From assembly GCF_000696185.1 (NCBI RefSeq), contig NZ_KK853997.1, forward strand, positions 4,609,981-4,673,980: a stretch of DNA of 64,000 nucleotides, written 5' to 3'. The DNA is from Kitasatospora cheerisanensis KCTC 2395. Its GTDB lineage: Bacteria > Actinomycetota > Actinomycetes > Streptomycetales > Streptomycetaceae. The position numbers and the translations under genes are program-made. Positions 1-10,173 of the stretch are shown piece after piece. The notes beneath the pieces were generated by a model that was not told the origin of the DNA, did no database searches, and saw only the letters and a program-made list of their open reading frames with translations. The first letter of the stretch is position 1. The number at the start of each line of letters is the position of its first letter.

Positions 1-2
1 AG

Positions 3-851
3 AACGACGCGCTGCTGCTGATCGGTCTGGCGATGCTCGCCGTCGGCCTGCTCTTCAAGGTCGGCGCGGTGCCGTTCCACTCCTGGACCCCGGACGTCTA
101 CCAGGGCGCGCCCACCCCCGTCAGCGGGTTCATGGCCGCCGCCACCAAGACCGCCGCGTTCGGCGCCATGCTGCGGCTGTTCTACGTCGCCTTCCCCGGC
201 CTGCGCTGGGACTGGCGGCCCGTCATGTGGGGCGTGGCGATCCTCACCATGGTGGTCGGCTCGATCCTCGCCGTCACCCAGCAGGACGTGAAGCGGCTGC
301 TCGCCTACTCCTCGGTCGCCCACGCCGGGTTCATCCTCACCGGCCTGATCGCCACCGACCGGCGCGGCGTCGCCGCCGTCCTCTTCTACCTGCTCGCCTA
401 CTCCTTCGTCACCCTCGGCGCGTTCGCCGTGGTGACCCTGGTGCGCGACTCCAAGGGCGAGGCCACCCACCTGTCCAACTGGGCCGGCCTCGGACGGCGC
501 TCCCCGCTGCTCGCCGCGGTGTTCGCGCTCTTCCTGCTGGCCTTCGCGGGCATCCCGCTCACCTCCGGCTTCACCGGCAAGTTCGCGGTCTTCCAGGCCG
601 CGGCCGGCGGCGGCGCCACCCCGCTGGTGATCGTCGGTGTGCTCTCCTCCGCGATCGCCGCGTTCTTCTACATCCGGGTCATCGTCCTGATGTTCTTCTC
701 CGACCCGCAGCCCGCCGGCCCCGCGGTCGCCGTCCCCAGCGCCCTCACCGCCACCACCATCGCCTTCGGCGTGCTGGTCACCCTGGGCCTGGGCCTGCTG
801 CCGCAGTACTTCCTCGACCTGGCCTCCAAGGCCTCGCTGTTCATCCGCTGA
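3..851 (+). CDS. nuoN: NADH-quinone oxidoreductase subunit N (3' part)
   Basis: The open frame enters from the left edge, so only the C-terminal 282 residues are present. The product is an integral membrane subunit of respiratory complex I, one of the antiporter-like proteins that move protons across the cytoplasmic membrane. The visible part is a chain of hydrophobic helices with hallmarks of the family: FHSWTPDVYQGAPTP near the start, a conserved lysine in QQDVKRLLAYSSVAHAG and GIPLTSGFTGKF further on. It stops at TGA 849-851, and nuoN usually closes the nuo operon, which fits the gap that follows. Identification is confident; the true start lies outside the window. Confidence 0.96.
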   Translation, partial: NDALLLIGLAMLAVGLLFKVGAVPFHSWTPDVYQGAPTPVSGFMAAATKTAAFGAMLRLFYVAFPGLRWDWRPVMWGVAILTMVVGSILAVTQQDVKRLLAYSSVAHAGFILTGLIATDRRGVAAVLFYLLAYSFVTLGAFAVVTLVRDSKGEATHLSNWAGLGRRSPLLAAVFALFLLAFAGIPLTSGFTGKFAVFQAAAGGGATPLVIVGVLSSAIAAFFYIRVIVLMFFSDPQPAGPAVAVPSALTATTIAFGVLVTLGLGLLPQYFLDLASKASLFIR

Positions 852-1039
852 CCGTCCCCCCGCCCGGCCCCCGCCCACCCCGGCGGGGGCCGGCCCGTTC
901 CGGGCACCTCCCGCCACCAGGGGAGGAAGGCCCAGGCCCGTGCAGTGATCCACTCGGGACCGGATACGCTGCCTTGTATGTGCATCGGCGGTGCTGAGGG
1001 ACCGGCCCGCTGGATCGACCAGGGACAGGAGTGGTCAGC

Positions 1040-2053
1040 GTGACCGTCGTGGGGCCCTTCGGGCTGAGCGTGCAGGACCGCGATCTGACCCGCGACGTCC
1101 AGGCCGGGATGGAGGCCGTGGAGGCCGCCCTGATCGAGGCCGTCAAGTGCGACGTGCCCTTCATCACGGTGACCGCCAGCCACCTCATCGAGGCCGGGGG
1201 GAAGCGGTTCAGGCCGCTGCTGGTGATGCTCGCCGCCCAGTTCGGCGACCCGGGCGCGCCCGGGGTGGTGCCGTCCGCCGTGGTGGTCGAACTGACCCAC
1301 CTGGCAACGCTCTACCACGACGACGTGATGGACGAGGCCCCCGTGCGGCGCGGCGCGCCCAGCGCCAACAGCCGCTGGGACAACTCCGTCGCCATCCTCA
1401 CCGGCGACTTCCTGTTCTCCCGCGCCTCCCAGGTGCTCTCCGACCTCGGCCCCGAGGCCGTCCGGGTCCAGGCCGACGCGTTCGAACGACTCGTCACCGG
1501 CCAGATCCTGGAGACCGTCGGGCCCCGCCCCGAGGACGACCCGCTGCGCCACTACCTCGACGTCCTCTCCGGGAAGACCGGCTCGCTGATCGCCGTCTCC
1601 TGTCGCTTCGGCGCGATGATGGCCGGCGCCGAACCGTGGATCGTCGACCTGCTCACCCAGTACGGCGAGCGCATCGGCACCGCGTTCCAGCTCGCCGACG
1701 ACGTCCTCGACATCGCCAGCGACGGCCACGAGTCCGGCAAGACCCCCGGCACCGACCTCCGCGAAGGCGTCCCGACGCTGCCGGTCCTGCTGCTGCGTCA
1801 GATGCCGGTCGACCCCGCCGACCCCGAGGACGCGAGGCTGCGCGAGCTCCTCGACACCGACCTGGCGTCCGACGACGCCGGGCACGCGGAGGCCCTCCGG
1901 CTGCTGCGCCGGCACCCGGCGCTGGAGCGGGCCCGGCGGGAGACGCTGCGCTACGCCGAGGAAGCGCGTGCGCTGCTCGACCCGCTGCCGGAGTGCCCGG
2001 CGAAGGCGGCGCTCCAGGAGCTGTGCGACACGGTGGCCATCCGCACGATGTGA
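1040..2053 (+). CDS. Polyprenyl diphosphate synthase (trans-isoprenyl, menaquinone side chain type)
   Basis: This is a class I trans-prenyltransferase of 337 residues. It condenses isopentenyl diphosphate with allylic diphosphates to give long polyprenyl diphosphates. The first aspartate-rich motif is in LYHDDVMDEAPVRRG and the second in QLADDVLDIASD; the GGKRFRP element binds IPP. GTG 1040 is preferred because AGGAG lies about eight bases upstream; another GTG at 1031 sits on top of that site. The position just after nuoN suggests supply of the menaquinone side chain to the respiratory chain, which is inference from context. Chain length cannot be read from the sequence with confidence. Confidence 0.93.
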   Translation: MTVVGPFGLSVQDRDLTRDVQAGMEAVEAALIEAVKCDVPFITVTASHLIEAGGKRFRPLLVMLAAQFGDPGAPGVVPSAVVVELTHLATLYHDDVMDEAPVRRGAPSANSRWDNSVAILTGDFLFSRASQVLSDLGPEAVRVQADAFERLVTGQILETVGPRPEDDPLRHYLDVLSGKTGSLIAVSCRFGAMMAGAEPWIVDLLTQYGERIGTAFQLADDVLDIASDGHESGKTPGTDLREGVPTLPVLLLRQMPVDPADPEDARLRELLDTDLASDDAGHAEALRLLRRHPALERARRETLRYAEEARALLDPLPECPAKAALQELCDTVAIRTM

Positions 2054-2134
2054 CCCCCGGGCGCGCAGGCGGGTACGGAACCAGGTGCCCCGCGCGCCCC
2101 TGTCCGTGCGCCTGTTCGCGTTAGTGTTCGTCCC

Positions 2135-2797
2135 ATGTTGCGTGTGGTGATCGCCGAGGATTCCGTGCTGCTCCGGGAGGGGTTGACGCGGTTGCTGACG
2201 GACCGGGGGATGGAGGTCGTGGCGGGGGTCGGTGACGGGGACGCACTGCTGCGGGCGGTGGACGGGCTGCACGGGGAGGGCTCGTTGCCGGACGTGGTGG
2301 TGGCGGACGTGCGGATGCCTCCGACGCACACCGACGAGGGGGTGCGGGCGTGCGTGGAGCTGCGCAAGCGGTATCCGCAGCTGGGTGTGCTGGTGCTGTC
2401 GCAGCACGTGGAGGAGCAGTACGCGGGCGAGCTGCTGGCGGGTTCGACCCGCGGGGTGGGCTACCTGCTGAAGGACCGGGTCGCGGAGGTGCGGGAGTTC
2501 GCCGACGCGGTGACCCGGGTCGCGCAGGGCGGGACGGCGCTGGACCCGGAGGTGGTGCAGCAGTTGCTGAGCCGCAGCCGGCAGGTGGACACGCTGGTGA
2601 AGCTGACGCCCCGTGAGCGCGAGGTGCTGGGGCTGATGGCGGAGGGCCGGACGAACGCCGCGATCGCCAAGCAACTGGTGGTGTCGGACGGTGCGGTCGA
2701 GAAGCATGTGTCGAACATCTTCCAGAAACTGGGTTTGGGACAGAGCCAGGAGGATCACCGGCGGGTTCTCGCGGTGCTGGCGTACCTGGAGTCGTGA
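2135..2797 (+). CDS. NarL/LuxR-family response regulator
   Basis: The 220-residue protein has an N-terminal receiver domain with the acidic pair in IAEDS, the phosphoacceptor Asp in VVVADVRMPP and the conserved Lys in YLLKDRV. A C-terminal LuxR-type HTH follows (LTPREREVLGLMAEG, then AIAKQLVVSDGAVEKHVSNIF). It should be a phosphorylation-controlled DNA-binding regulator. No histidine kinase is adjacent, so it is an orphan here. TAGTGT sits about ten bases before the ATG and no clear ribosome site is visible, so a leaderless transcript is possible. The target is unknown. Confidence 0.94.
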   Translation: MLRVVIAEDSVLLREGLTRLLTDRGMEVVAGVGDGDALLRAVDGLHGEGSLPDVVVADVRMPPTHTDEGVRACVELRKRYPQLGVLVLSQHVEEQYAGELLAGSTRGVGYLLKDRVAEVREFADAVTRVAQGGTALDPEVVQQLLSRSRQVDTLVKLTPREREVLGLMAEGRTNAAIAKQLVVSDGAVEKHVSNIFQKLGLGQSQEDHRRVLAVLAYLES

Positions 2798-2858
2798 CCG
2801 GCGGGTGACCCGACGGGGCGGTGTGCGCGAGTTCCCTTCCCGCGGTGCCCTGCCCGCT

Positions 2859-2864
2859 TAGGAT
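2859..2864 (+). promoter_or_regulatory. Possible -10 element for korA
   Basis: TAGGAT lies about 75 bases before the korA GTG in a short gap that is relatively AT-rich for this genome. No convincing -35 hexamer is visible at 17 bases, so this is weak evidence for a promoter. Confidence 0.3.
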
Positions 2865-2939
2865 TCCCTTGGTGCGCCAGGCGGACGGGGCACACGGCTC
2901 ACGCCCGCTGCTGGCTCCCTTTCGAGGAGGTCCGCGGCA

Positions 2940-4903
<1,964 letters not shown>

Positions 4904-4907
<4 letters not shown>

Positions 4908-5941
4908 CCGACTTCCCCGCCCTGCGGCTCGTCCCCAGGGCCGACGGCCCGCAGTCGGCGAAGGACTTCAAGACCGACCAGGAAGTGCGCTGGTGCCCCG
5001 GCTGCGGCGACTACGCGATCCTGGCGGCCGTCCAGTCCTTCATGCCGGAGCTCGGCATCCGCCGGGAGAACACCGTCTTCGTCTCCGGCATCGGCTGCTC
5101 CTCGCGCTTCCCGTACTACATGAACACGTACGGCATGCACTCGATCCACGGCCGCGCCCCGGCGATCGCCACCGGCCTGGCCGCGTCCCGCCCCGACCTG
5201 TCGGTGTGGGTGGTGACGGGCGACGGCGACGCGCTGTCGATCGGCGGCAACCACCTGATCCACGCGCTGCGGCGGAACGTCAATCTGAAGATCCTGCTGT
5301 TCAACAACCGGATCTACGGACTGACGAAGGGTCAGTACTCGCCGACCAGCGAGGTCGGCAAGATCACCAAGTCGACGCCGATGGGCTCGCTGGACGCGCC
5401 GTTCAACCCGCTGTCGCTGGCGATCGGCGCCGAGGCCTCGTTCGTGGCCCGGACCATCGACTCCGACCGGCAGCACCTGCAGTCCGTGCTGCGGGCCGCC
5501 GCGCAGCACGAGGGCACCGCGCTGGTGGAGATCTACCAGAACTGCAACATCTTCAACGACGGCGCGTTCGAGGTCCTCAAGGAGCCCGGCACCCGGGACG
5601 AGGCGCTGATCCGGCTGGAGCACGGGCAGCCGATCCTGGCCGGCGCGGACCGGCACGTGGTGCGGGGCGCGGACGGCGAACTGCGGATCGCGCCGCGGAG
5701 CGAGGGCGAGGCGGTGGTGCACGACGCGCACGCGGCCAGTCCGACCACGGCGTTCGCGCTGACCCGGCTGGCCGAGGCGGACGCCCTGCACCACACGCCG
5801 ATCGGCGTCCTGCGGGACGTGCGGCGGGACGTGTACGACACGCAGATGGCCGACCAGCTGGCGCTGGCGGAGGAGCAGCGGGGGCGCGGGGAGCTGGGGG
5901 CGCTGCTGGCGGGGCCGAGCACCTGGACGGTGTCCGACTAG
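4904..5941 (+). CDS. korB: 2-oxoacid:ferredoxin oxidoreductase, beta subunit
   Basis: The 345-residue partner of korA binds thiamine diphosphate and carries a 4Fe-4S cluster. The N-terminal CPGCGDYAIL motif and the later cysteine in GIGCSSRF are typical cluster ligands. The ThDP-binding GDGDALSIGGNHLIHALRRN segment and the NNRIYGLTKGQYSPTS stretch identify the family. The start overlaps the korA stop by four bases. Length is normal for the 2-oxoglutarate-type beta subunit. The pair probably feeds reduced ferredoxin to central metabolism. Confidence 0.96.
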
Positions 5942-6039
5942 CGAGACGACAGGAGCAAAAGTTCTGTTTGGGGATGACACCTTCACCCGCGTGCCGCTAC
6001 CTTTCGTAGGACGTTTCGTGCGCGGGTGAAGGGCAGGCC

Positions 6040-6975
6040 ATGGCGGAGAGTGCGCGGGAGGCCAGGGTCGGACTGTGGAACGGCTTTGCGGCGTACGGGA
6101 TGTGGGGCCTGTTCCCGCTGTTCTGGCCGCTGCTGGAGCCGGCCGGGGCCGCGGACATCCTGGCGAACCGGATGGTGTGGTCGCTGGTCGCGGTCGCGGC
6201 GATGCTGCTGGTCCGCCGGCGCTGGGGGTGGATACGCCCGCTGCTGCGGCAGCCGCGCAGGCTCGCCCTGCTGGCGGTCGCCGCGGCGACGGTCTCGGTG
6301 AACTGGGGCGTCTACATCTGGGGCGTGAACTCCGGCCACGTGGTGGAGACCAGCCTCGGGTACTTCATCAACCCGCTGGTGACGATCGCGTTCGGCGTGC
6401 TGGTCCTGCGCGAGCGCCTGCGGACCGCGCAGTGGGCCGCCGTCGGCGTGGGCGTCGCCGCCGTCGCGGTGCTCACGGTGGCGTACGGCCGGCTGCCGTG
6501 GATCGCGCTGACGCTGGCGTTCTCGTTCGCCACCTACGGGCTGCTGAAGAAGAAGGTCGCGCTGGGCGGGCCGGAGAGCCTGGCGGTGGAGAGCGCCGTG
6601 ATGTTCCCGTTCGCGCTCGGCTTCCTGATCTACCTGGGGGTGCGCGGCGAGGGCAGCCTCGGCCACTACGGCTGGGGCCACACCGCGCTGCTGGTGGCCA
6701 GCGGGGTGATCACCGCGGTGCCGCTGATGTGCTTCGGCGCGGCCGCGCTGCGGGTGCCGCTGACCACGCTGGGACTGCTCCAGTACCTGGCGCCGGTGTT
6801 CCAGTTCCTGATCGGCGTGACGGTCTTCCACGAGTCGATGGAGCCGGCCCGCTGGGCGGGCTTCGCACTGGTCTGGGTGGCGCTGCTGGTGCTGAGCGCG
6901 GACGCGCTGCGCCGGGTGCGCGCGGACCGGCGGCCGGTCGCGGTGCCGGTGCCCGCGGAGCCCGTCGCGGGCTGA
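6040..6975 (+). CDS. rarD: RarD-type EamA/DMT permease
   Basis: The 311-residue integral membrane protein has about ten hydrophobic helices arranged as two EamA halves. The start region NGFAAYGMWGLFPLFWPLLEP and the later motif WGVYIWGVNSGHVVETSLGYFINPL are typical of the RarD subgroup of drug/metabolite transporters. The substrate is not known for most RarD proteins. ATG 6040 is preceded by a weak purine-rich site. The gene ends seven bases before the convergent solute-binding protein gene, with no obvious hairpin between them. Confidence 0.9.
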   Translation: MAESAREARVGLWNGFAAYGMWGLFPLFWPLLEPAGAADILANRMVWSLVAVAAMLLVRRRWGWIRPLLRQPRRLALLAVAAATVSVNWGVYIWGVNSGHVVETSLGYFINPLVTIAFGVLVLRERLRTAQWAAVGVGVAAVAVLTVAYGRLPWIALTLAFSFATYGLLKKKVALGGPESLAVESAVMFPFALGFLIYLGVRGEGSLGHYGWGHTALLVASGVITAVPLMCFGAAALRVPLTTLGLLQYLAPVFQFLIGVTVFHESMEPARWAGFALVWVALLVLSADALRRVRADRRPVAVPVPAEPVAG

Positions 6976-6982
6976 CGGCCGG

Positions 6983-8227
6983 TCAGGCCGCCGCGAGGTC
7001 GCGGGCCAGCCGGGTGCCGTCGCGGTGGGCGGTGAACGCCGCCGCGGCGGCGAGCGCGGCGGCCCGGCGGCGGGTGCCGAGCAGCCCGCCGTGGGTGAGC
7101 GAGTCCAGCGGCCGGGCGCTGCGCCACTGGTCCAGCGACCAGCGCGGGTACGGGCCGAACAGGGCGCGGGTCGGGTCGGGCAGGTCGGTGCGGGCGGGGA
7201 CGGCGGCGCGGGCCCCGTTCAGGGCGACCTGGCCGTCCAGGCTCGCGCACACGTCCAGCCAGGCCAGGGCGGCGGCCCGGTGCCGGGCGCCGCGCGGGAG
7301 GACGAACACGTCCGCGCGGGACTGGAACACGGCCGCGGTGCCGGGGGCGGCGGCCCACCGGTAGTCGGCGCCGGCCCGCAGCCCGAGGTCCTCGCGCAGC
7401 CAGCCGTCCGCCCAGTCGCCGGTGAGCAGGTACCCGGCCCTGCCGGTGCCGAGCAGCCGGGCGGCGTCCGTCCAGTCGGCGTCCGGGGCGACGGGCGCGG
7501 CGTGGGCGAGCAGGGCGTCCAGGACGCGCAGCGCGCCGGCGGTGGCCGGGGTGCGCCACGGGCCGCCGGGCTGCCAGAGGGCGGTGAACGCGTCGGGGCC
7601 GTGGGCGGCGAGCAACACCGTCTCGGCCAGGTGCAGCACCTCGGCGGGGCCGCCGACGGCCAGCCCGGTGCGGCCGGTGGCGGTGACCCGCTGCAACTGG
7701 GCGAGCAGCAGGCCGGGGTCCGCGGGGGCCGGGTCGGCGCCGGCGTCGGCCAGCGCCTGCGGGTGCGACCACAGCAGGTTGGTGCGGCGGACGCCCGCCG
7801 GGACGCCGTACAGCGTGGTCCCGGCGCGCAGCCGGGGGCGCAGCGCGGCGGGCAGGCCGGCGGACCAGCGGCGGGTCCGGGCGAGGGCGTCGAGCGGCTC
7901 CAGGTGCGGGGCGAGCGCGGCGAGTTCGGCGCCGCCGGAGCAGCGGACGGCGTCCGGGGGCCGGCCGCCGGCCAGCAGGACGGCCGGGTCGGTCTCGCTG
8001 GAGCCGTCGCCGGCCACGAAGGTGACGTCCGGGGCGTGGCCCTTGAGCGCGGCGAGCAGCGCCTGCAGCCCGTTGCGGTCGGCGCCGGAGGTCCAGCCGG
8101 CCGCGACCTCCAGCAGCCCGGCGGGGGCGGCGCCGGAGTCCGCCTCGGCGGGTCCGCAGCGGGTCAGCGCCGTGGCGCAGGCGACCGCGATCCCGCCCAG
8201 CAGGACCGAACGGCGGCGGATCGGCAC
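6983..8227 (-). CDS. Tat-type extracellular solute-binding protein
   Basis: The 414-residue protein starts with a twin-arginine signal, MPIRRRSVLLGG, followed by a hydrophobic stretch and a cysteine in LTRCGPAEA. That cysteine is not in a perfect lipobox because an Arg precedes it. The body resembles sugar-type ABC solute-binding proteins (family 1): LNGARAAVPARTD and WADGWL, with VFVLPRGARHRAAALAWL near the C-terminus. GTG 8227 is chosen because GGGAG lies four bases upstream and the signal peptide then begins correctly; an in-frame extension to 8299 would bury it. No permease or ATPase genes adjoin it, so it is an orphan. The ligand is unknown. Confidence 0.82.
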   Translation of the reverse strand: MPIRRRSVLLGGIAVACATALTRCGPAEADSGAAPAGLLEVAAGWTSGADRNGLQALLAALKGHAPDVTFVAGDGSSETDPAVLLAGGRPPDAVRCSGGAELAALAPHLEPLDALARTRRWSAGLPAALRPRLRAGTTLYGVPAGVRRTNLLWSHPQALADAGADPAPADPGLLLAQLQRVTATGRTGLAVGGPAEVLHLAETVLLAAHGPDAFTALWQPGGPWRTPATAGALRVLDALLAHAAPVAPDADWTDAARLLGTGRAGYLLTGDWADGWLREDLGLRAGADYRWAAAPGTAAVFQSRADVFVLPRGARHRAAALAWLDVCASLDGQVALNGARAAVPARTDLPDPTRALFGPYPRWSLDQWRSARPLDSLTHGGLLGTRRRAAALAAAAAFTAHRDGTRLARDLAAA

Positions 8228-8239
8228 GGTGCTCCCAGC

Positions 8240-8274
8240 GGGCGGACGAACGGGCGGACGAACAACGGACGAAC
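8240..8274. repeat. Three direct repeats upstream of the solute-binding protein gene
   Basis: The 12-base unit GGGCGGACGAAC occurs at 8240-8251 and 8252-8263, followed by an 11-base degenerate copy, AACGGACGAAC, at 8264-8274. The repeats lie 13 bases upstream of the gene start on the minus strand, in its leader or promoter. They may be an operator array or simple slippage repeats. Confidence 0.55.
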
Positions 8275-8450
8275 GGTCCGCGGCGGCCCACCATCCCACC
8301 GGTTCGCCCGAGTCCGCGTCAAGAGCCGCGGCGCGTCCCGGGGCGGGGAAGAACGCCTCCTCGGGATCTCCTCAAGCGGACGTCCGGACTGCTAACGTCC
8401 GTGCTGCGCGACCCGGCCCGCGGCAGTCCCGGCGCGCGGGAGGATGTCCG

Positions 8451-8762
8451 ATGCTCCAGGGCGGCAGGGTCCCCGCGGTTCGGCGGGAGGCGGGCGCGGC
8501 GCAGCGCGGGGAGCTGGCGATCACGCGGTGCGCGGGCCGTCCGGCCGCCATCCGCTGGCTGCCCCGGGACGGCGACCCGGTGGACCTGCTGCCGCCCTAC
8601 CGGCTGGACCGGGTGGAGCTGCGCGGCTCGGACCGGGCCCGGCTGCACGGGCTGACCGCCGGGGTCCGGCTGGTGTCGGCGGACTGGTCGCCGCTGTTCC
8701 TGGTGCCGCCCTCGCGGCTGGCGGCGCTGGCGCTGGCCGCCGCGTCCACCCGCCGGCGCTGA
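8451..8762 (+). CDS. Small hypothetical protein
   Basis: This is a 103-residue protein of no recognised family. ATG 8451 has a strong GGAGG site seven bases upstream, and the frame ends just before a strong hairpin; both favour a real gene. The sequence is basic and slightly hydrophobic, with the segment LPPYRLDRVELRGSDRARLHGLTAGVRLVSADW in the middle (described by position: residues about 47-79). It has no signal peptide or membrane helix. It lies divergent from the solute-binding protein gene with about 220 bases between the starts. No function can be assigned. Confidence 0.62.
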   Translation: MLQGGRVPAVRREAGAAQRGELAITRCAGRPAAIRWLPRDGDPVDLLPPYRLDRVELRGSDRARLHGLTAGVRLVSADWSPLFLVPPSRLAALALAAASTRRR

Positions 8763-8770
8763 GCACGGCA

Positions 8771-8803
8771 CGGGGCCCCGGAGCGGGCGGCTCCGGGGCC
8801 CCG
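8771..8803. terminator. Hairpin between the convergent genes at 8.77 kb
   Basis: Two 14-base arms (CGGGGCCCCGGAGC and its complement) enclose a five-base loop. The hairpin lies nine bases past the small plus-strand gene and 14 bases past the end of the minus-strand LolA-like gene, so it can serve both. Confidence 0.75.
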
Positions 8804-8816
8804 CACGGTGACCGGA

Positions 8817-9989
8817 CTACTTGCCGGCCGCGGCCTGCAGCGTCTCCGGGGTGACGGCGCCCACGTAGACCTTGCCGTCGGTGGTGATCAGGGCGTTGAC
8901 GATGCGGGTCGACACCAGGGTGCCGCCCTTGACCTGACGGCCGGTGAACTTGGCCAGGCCCTTCGCGGCCTCGGCGCCCGCGTCGGCGTGGGCGATCGCC
9001 GTCCAGCCCTCGCCGATGACCCCGCCGGCGCCCTCGGCCCCGCCGCCGGCCGGCAGCTGGGGCAGGCCCGGGACGGACGGCAGCCGGTTCTCGGACAGGC
9101 CGCCGCCGGACCGCTCCACCACCTTCGCGCCCTTCGGCGCGCTGAACTGGAAGGTCTTGGCGTCCGGCTTGGCGTACGACAGGGTGCCGAAGCGCACGTC
9201 GAACGCGGTCGCGCCGTCCACGGTGCGCAGCTGGACGGCCAGCGGCATGCCCTTCTCGGCGTCCACCGAGACCCGGATCTCGGCGATCGTGGAGCCGGCC
9301 TGCTTGGGCTTGATGCTGAGCTTGTACGCGGCGTGCCCGGCGACCCGCTCGGTGCCGTCCACCGTCACCGAGGTGGTGGCGGCGGAGTGCTCCAGCAGCT
9401 GCTTGGCGATGTCCTGCGGGTTGACCGAGGCGATGCCGCCCTTCCCGTCGGGGCGGTGGCCGTCCGTGCCGGTCAGGTGCAGCGCCTGCTGCGAGCCGCG
9501 GTCGTACGCCCACACCTGGTCGCCGTTGTGGACCAGCTCGTAGCCGGACTTCTGGCCGGACAGGGTGACCCGCTGGCGGTCCGGGCCGTCGGTGGCGACC
9601 GACAGGGTGTGCGAGCCGCCGAGCAGTTCGACGGCCTTCAGCTGCGGGTCGGCGCCGCCGGTCTGCGCGCCCGCGCTGCGGGCGATCTCACCGAGCGGGC
9701 CCGACCCCGACATCGCGTCGGTCAGCGCGGTGGGCAGGCCCAGGTCGGCGTTGACCCGGACGGTGCCGCTGAAAGTGTCGGTGTTCGCCGAGAGCGCCTT
9801 GGCGATCAGGTCCTGGGCACTGATCGCGGGCAGGTTCGGCGACTCGTCGCTGGCCAGCGCGGGCACCAGGCCGATGCCGGTGGCGACGGCGGCGGCGATC
9901 GCCACCGGCACGCCGATCCGGACGGCGGTGCGGCGACGGCCGGCCCGAGTCGCCGTCGTGTCCTGTGCTGCCGTGGATTCCTGGTCCAC
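8817..9989 (-). CDS. LolA/RseB-like exported protein
   Basis: The 390-residue protein has a basic N-terminus (TRAGRRRTAVRIGVP) followed by one hydrophobic segment at about residues 27-46 ending ALASDES, so it is secreted or anchored with its body outside. The body matches the LolA/DUF2092-type beta fold found in lipoprotein carriers and in RseB regulators: a FSGTVRVNADLGLP start, HNGDQVWAYDRGSQQALHL and VRFGTLSYAKPDAKTFQFSAPKGAKVVE. GTG 9989 is preceded by AAGGGGG at five bases. Gram-positive members are thought to handle lipoproteins or sense lipids, but the role here is not established. It is divergent from fbiC. Confidence 0.8.
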   Translation of the reverse strand: MDQESTAAQDTTATRAGRRRTAVRIGVPVAIAAAVATGIGLVPALASDESPNLPAISAQDLIAKALSANTDTFSGTVRVNADLGLPTALTDAMSGSGPLGEIARSAGAQTGGADPQLKAVELLGGSHTLSVATDGPDRQRVTLSGQKSGYELVHNGDQVWAYDRGSQQALHLTGTDGHRPDGKGGIASVNPQDIAKQLLEHSAATTSVTVDGTERVAGHAAYKLSIKPKQAGSTIAEIRVSVDAEKGMPLAVQLRTVDGATAFDVRFGTLSYAKPDAKTFQFSAPKGAKVVERSGGGLSENRLPSVPGLPQLPAGGGAEGAGGVIGEGWTAIAHADAGAEAAKGLAKFTGRQVKGGTLVSTRIVNALITTDGKVYVGAVTPETLQAAAGK

Positions 9990-10111
9990 TGCGGCCCCCT
10001 TGTTCGAGCTCGTCTGCTGTCACTGTCCATTGAAGCCGCGCGGCCCCCGCGCACGCGTCGCCCGGCGGCAGCAGATCCCGCTACGTCTCCCGTTGTATCC
10101 GGAGTATGTCG

Positions 10112-10132
10112 ACCCTGAGACGCCGTCAGGGT
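10112..10132. promoter_or_regulatory. Inverted repeat in the fbiC/LolA-like divergent promoter region
   Basis: ACCCTGA and TCAGGGT are separated by seven bases, giving dyad symmetry about 50 bases before fbiC. This is a plausible site for a dimeric regulator. A TAGGGT hexamer at 10161-10166 sits only eight bases before the fbiC ATG, suggesting a leaderless mRNA. Confidence 0.45.
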
Positions 10133-10173
10133 TGTGTAGTCCCGCAGGCGTACGGCTCGCGTAGGGTCGCCCC

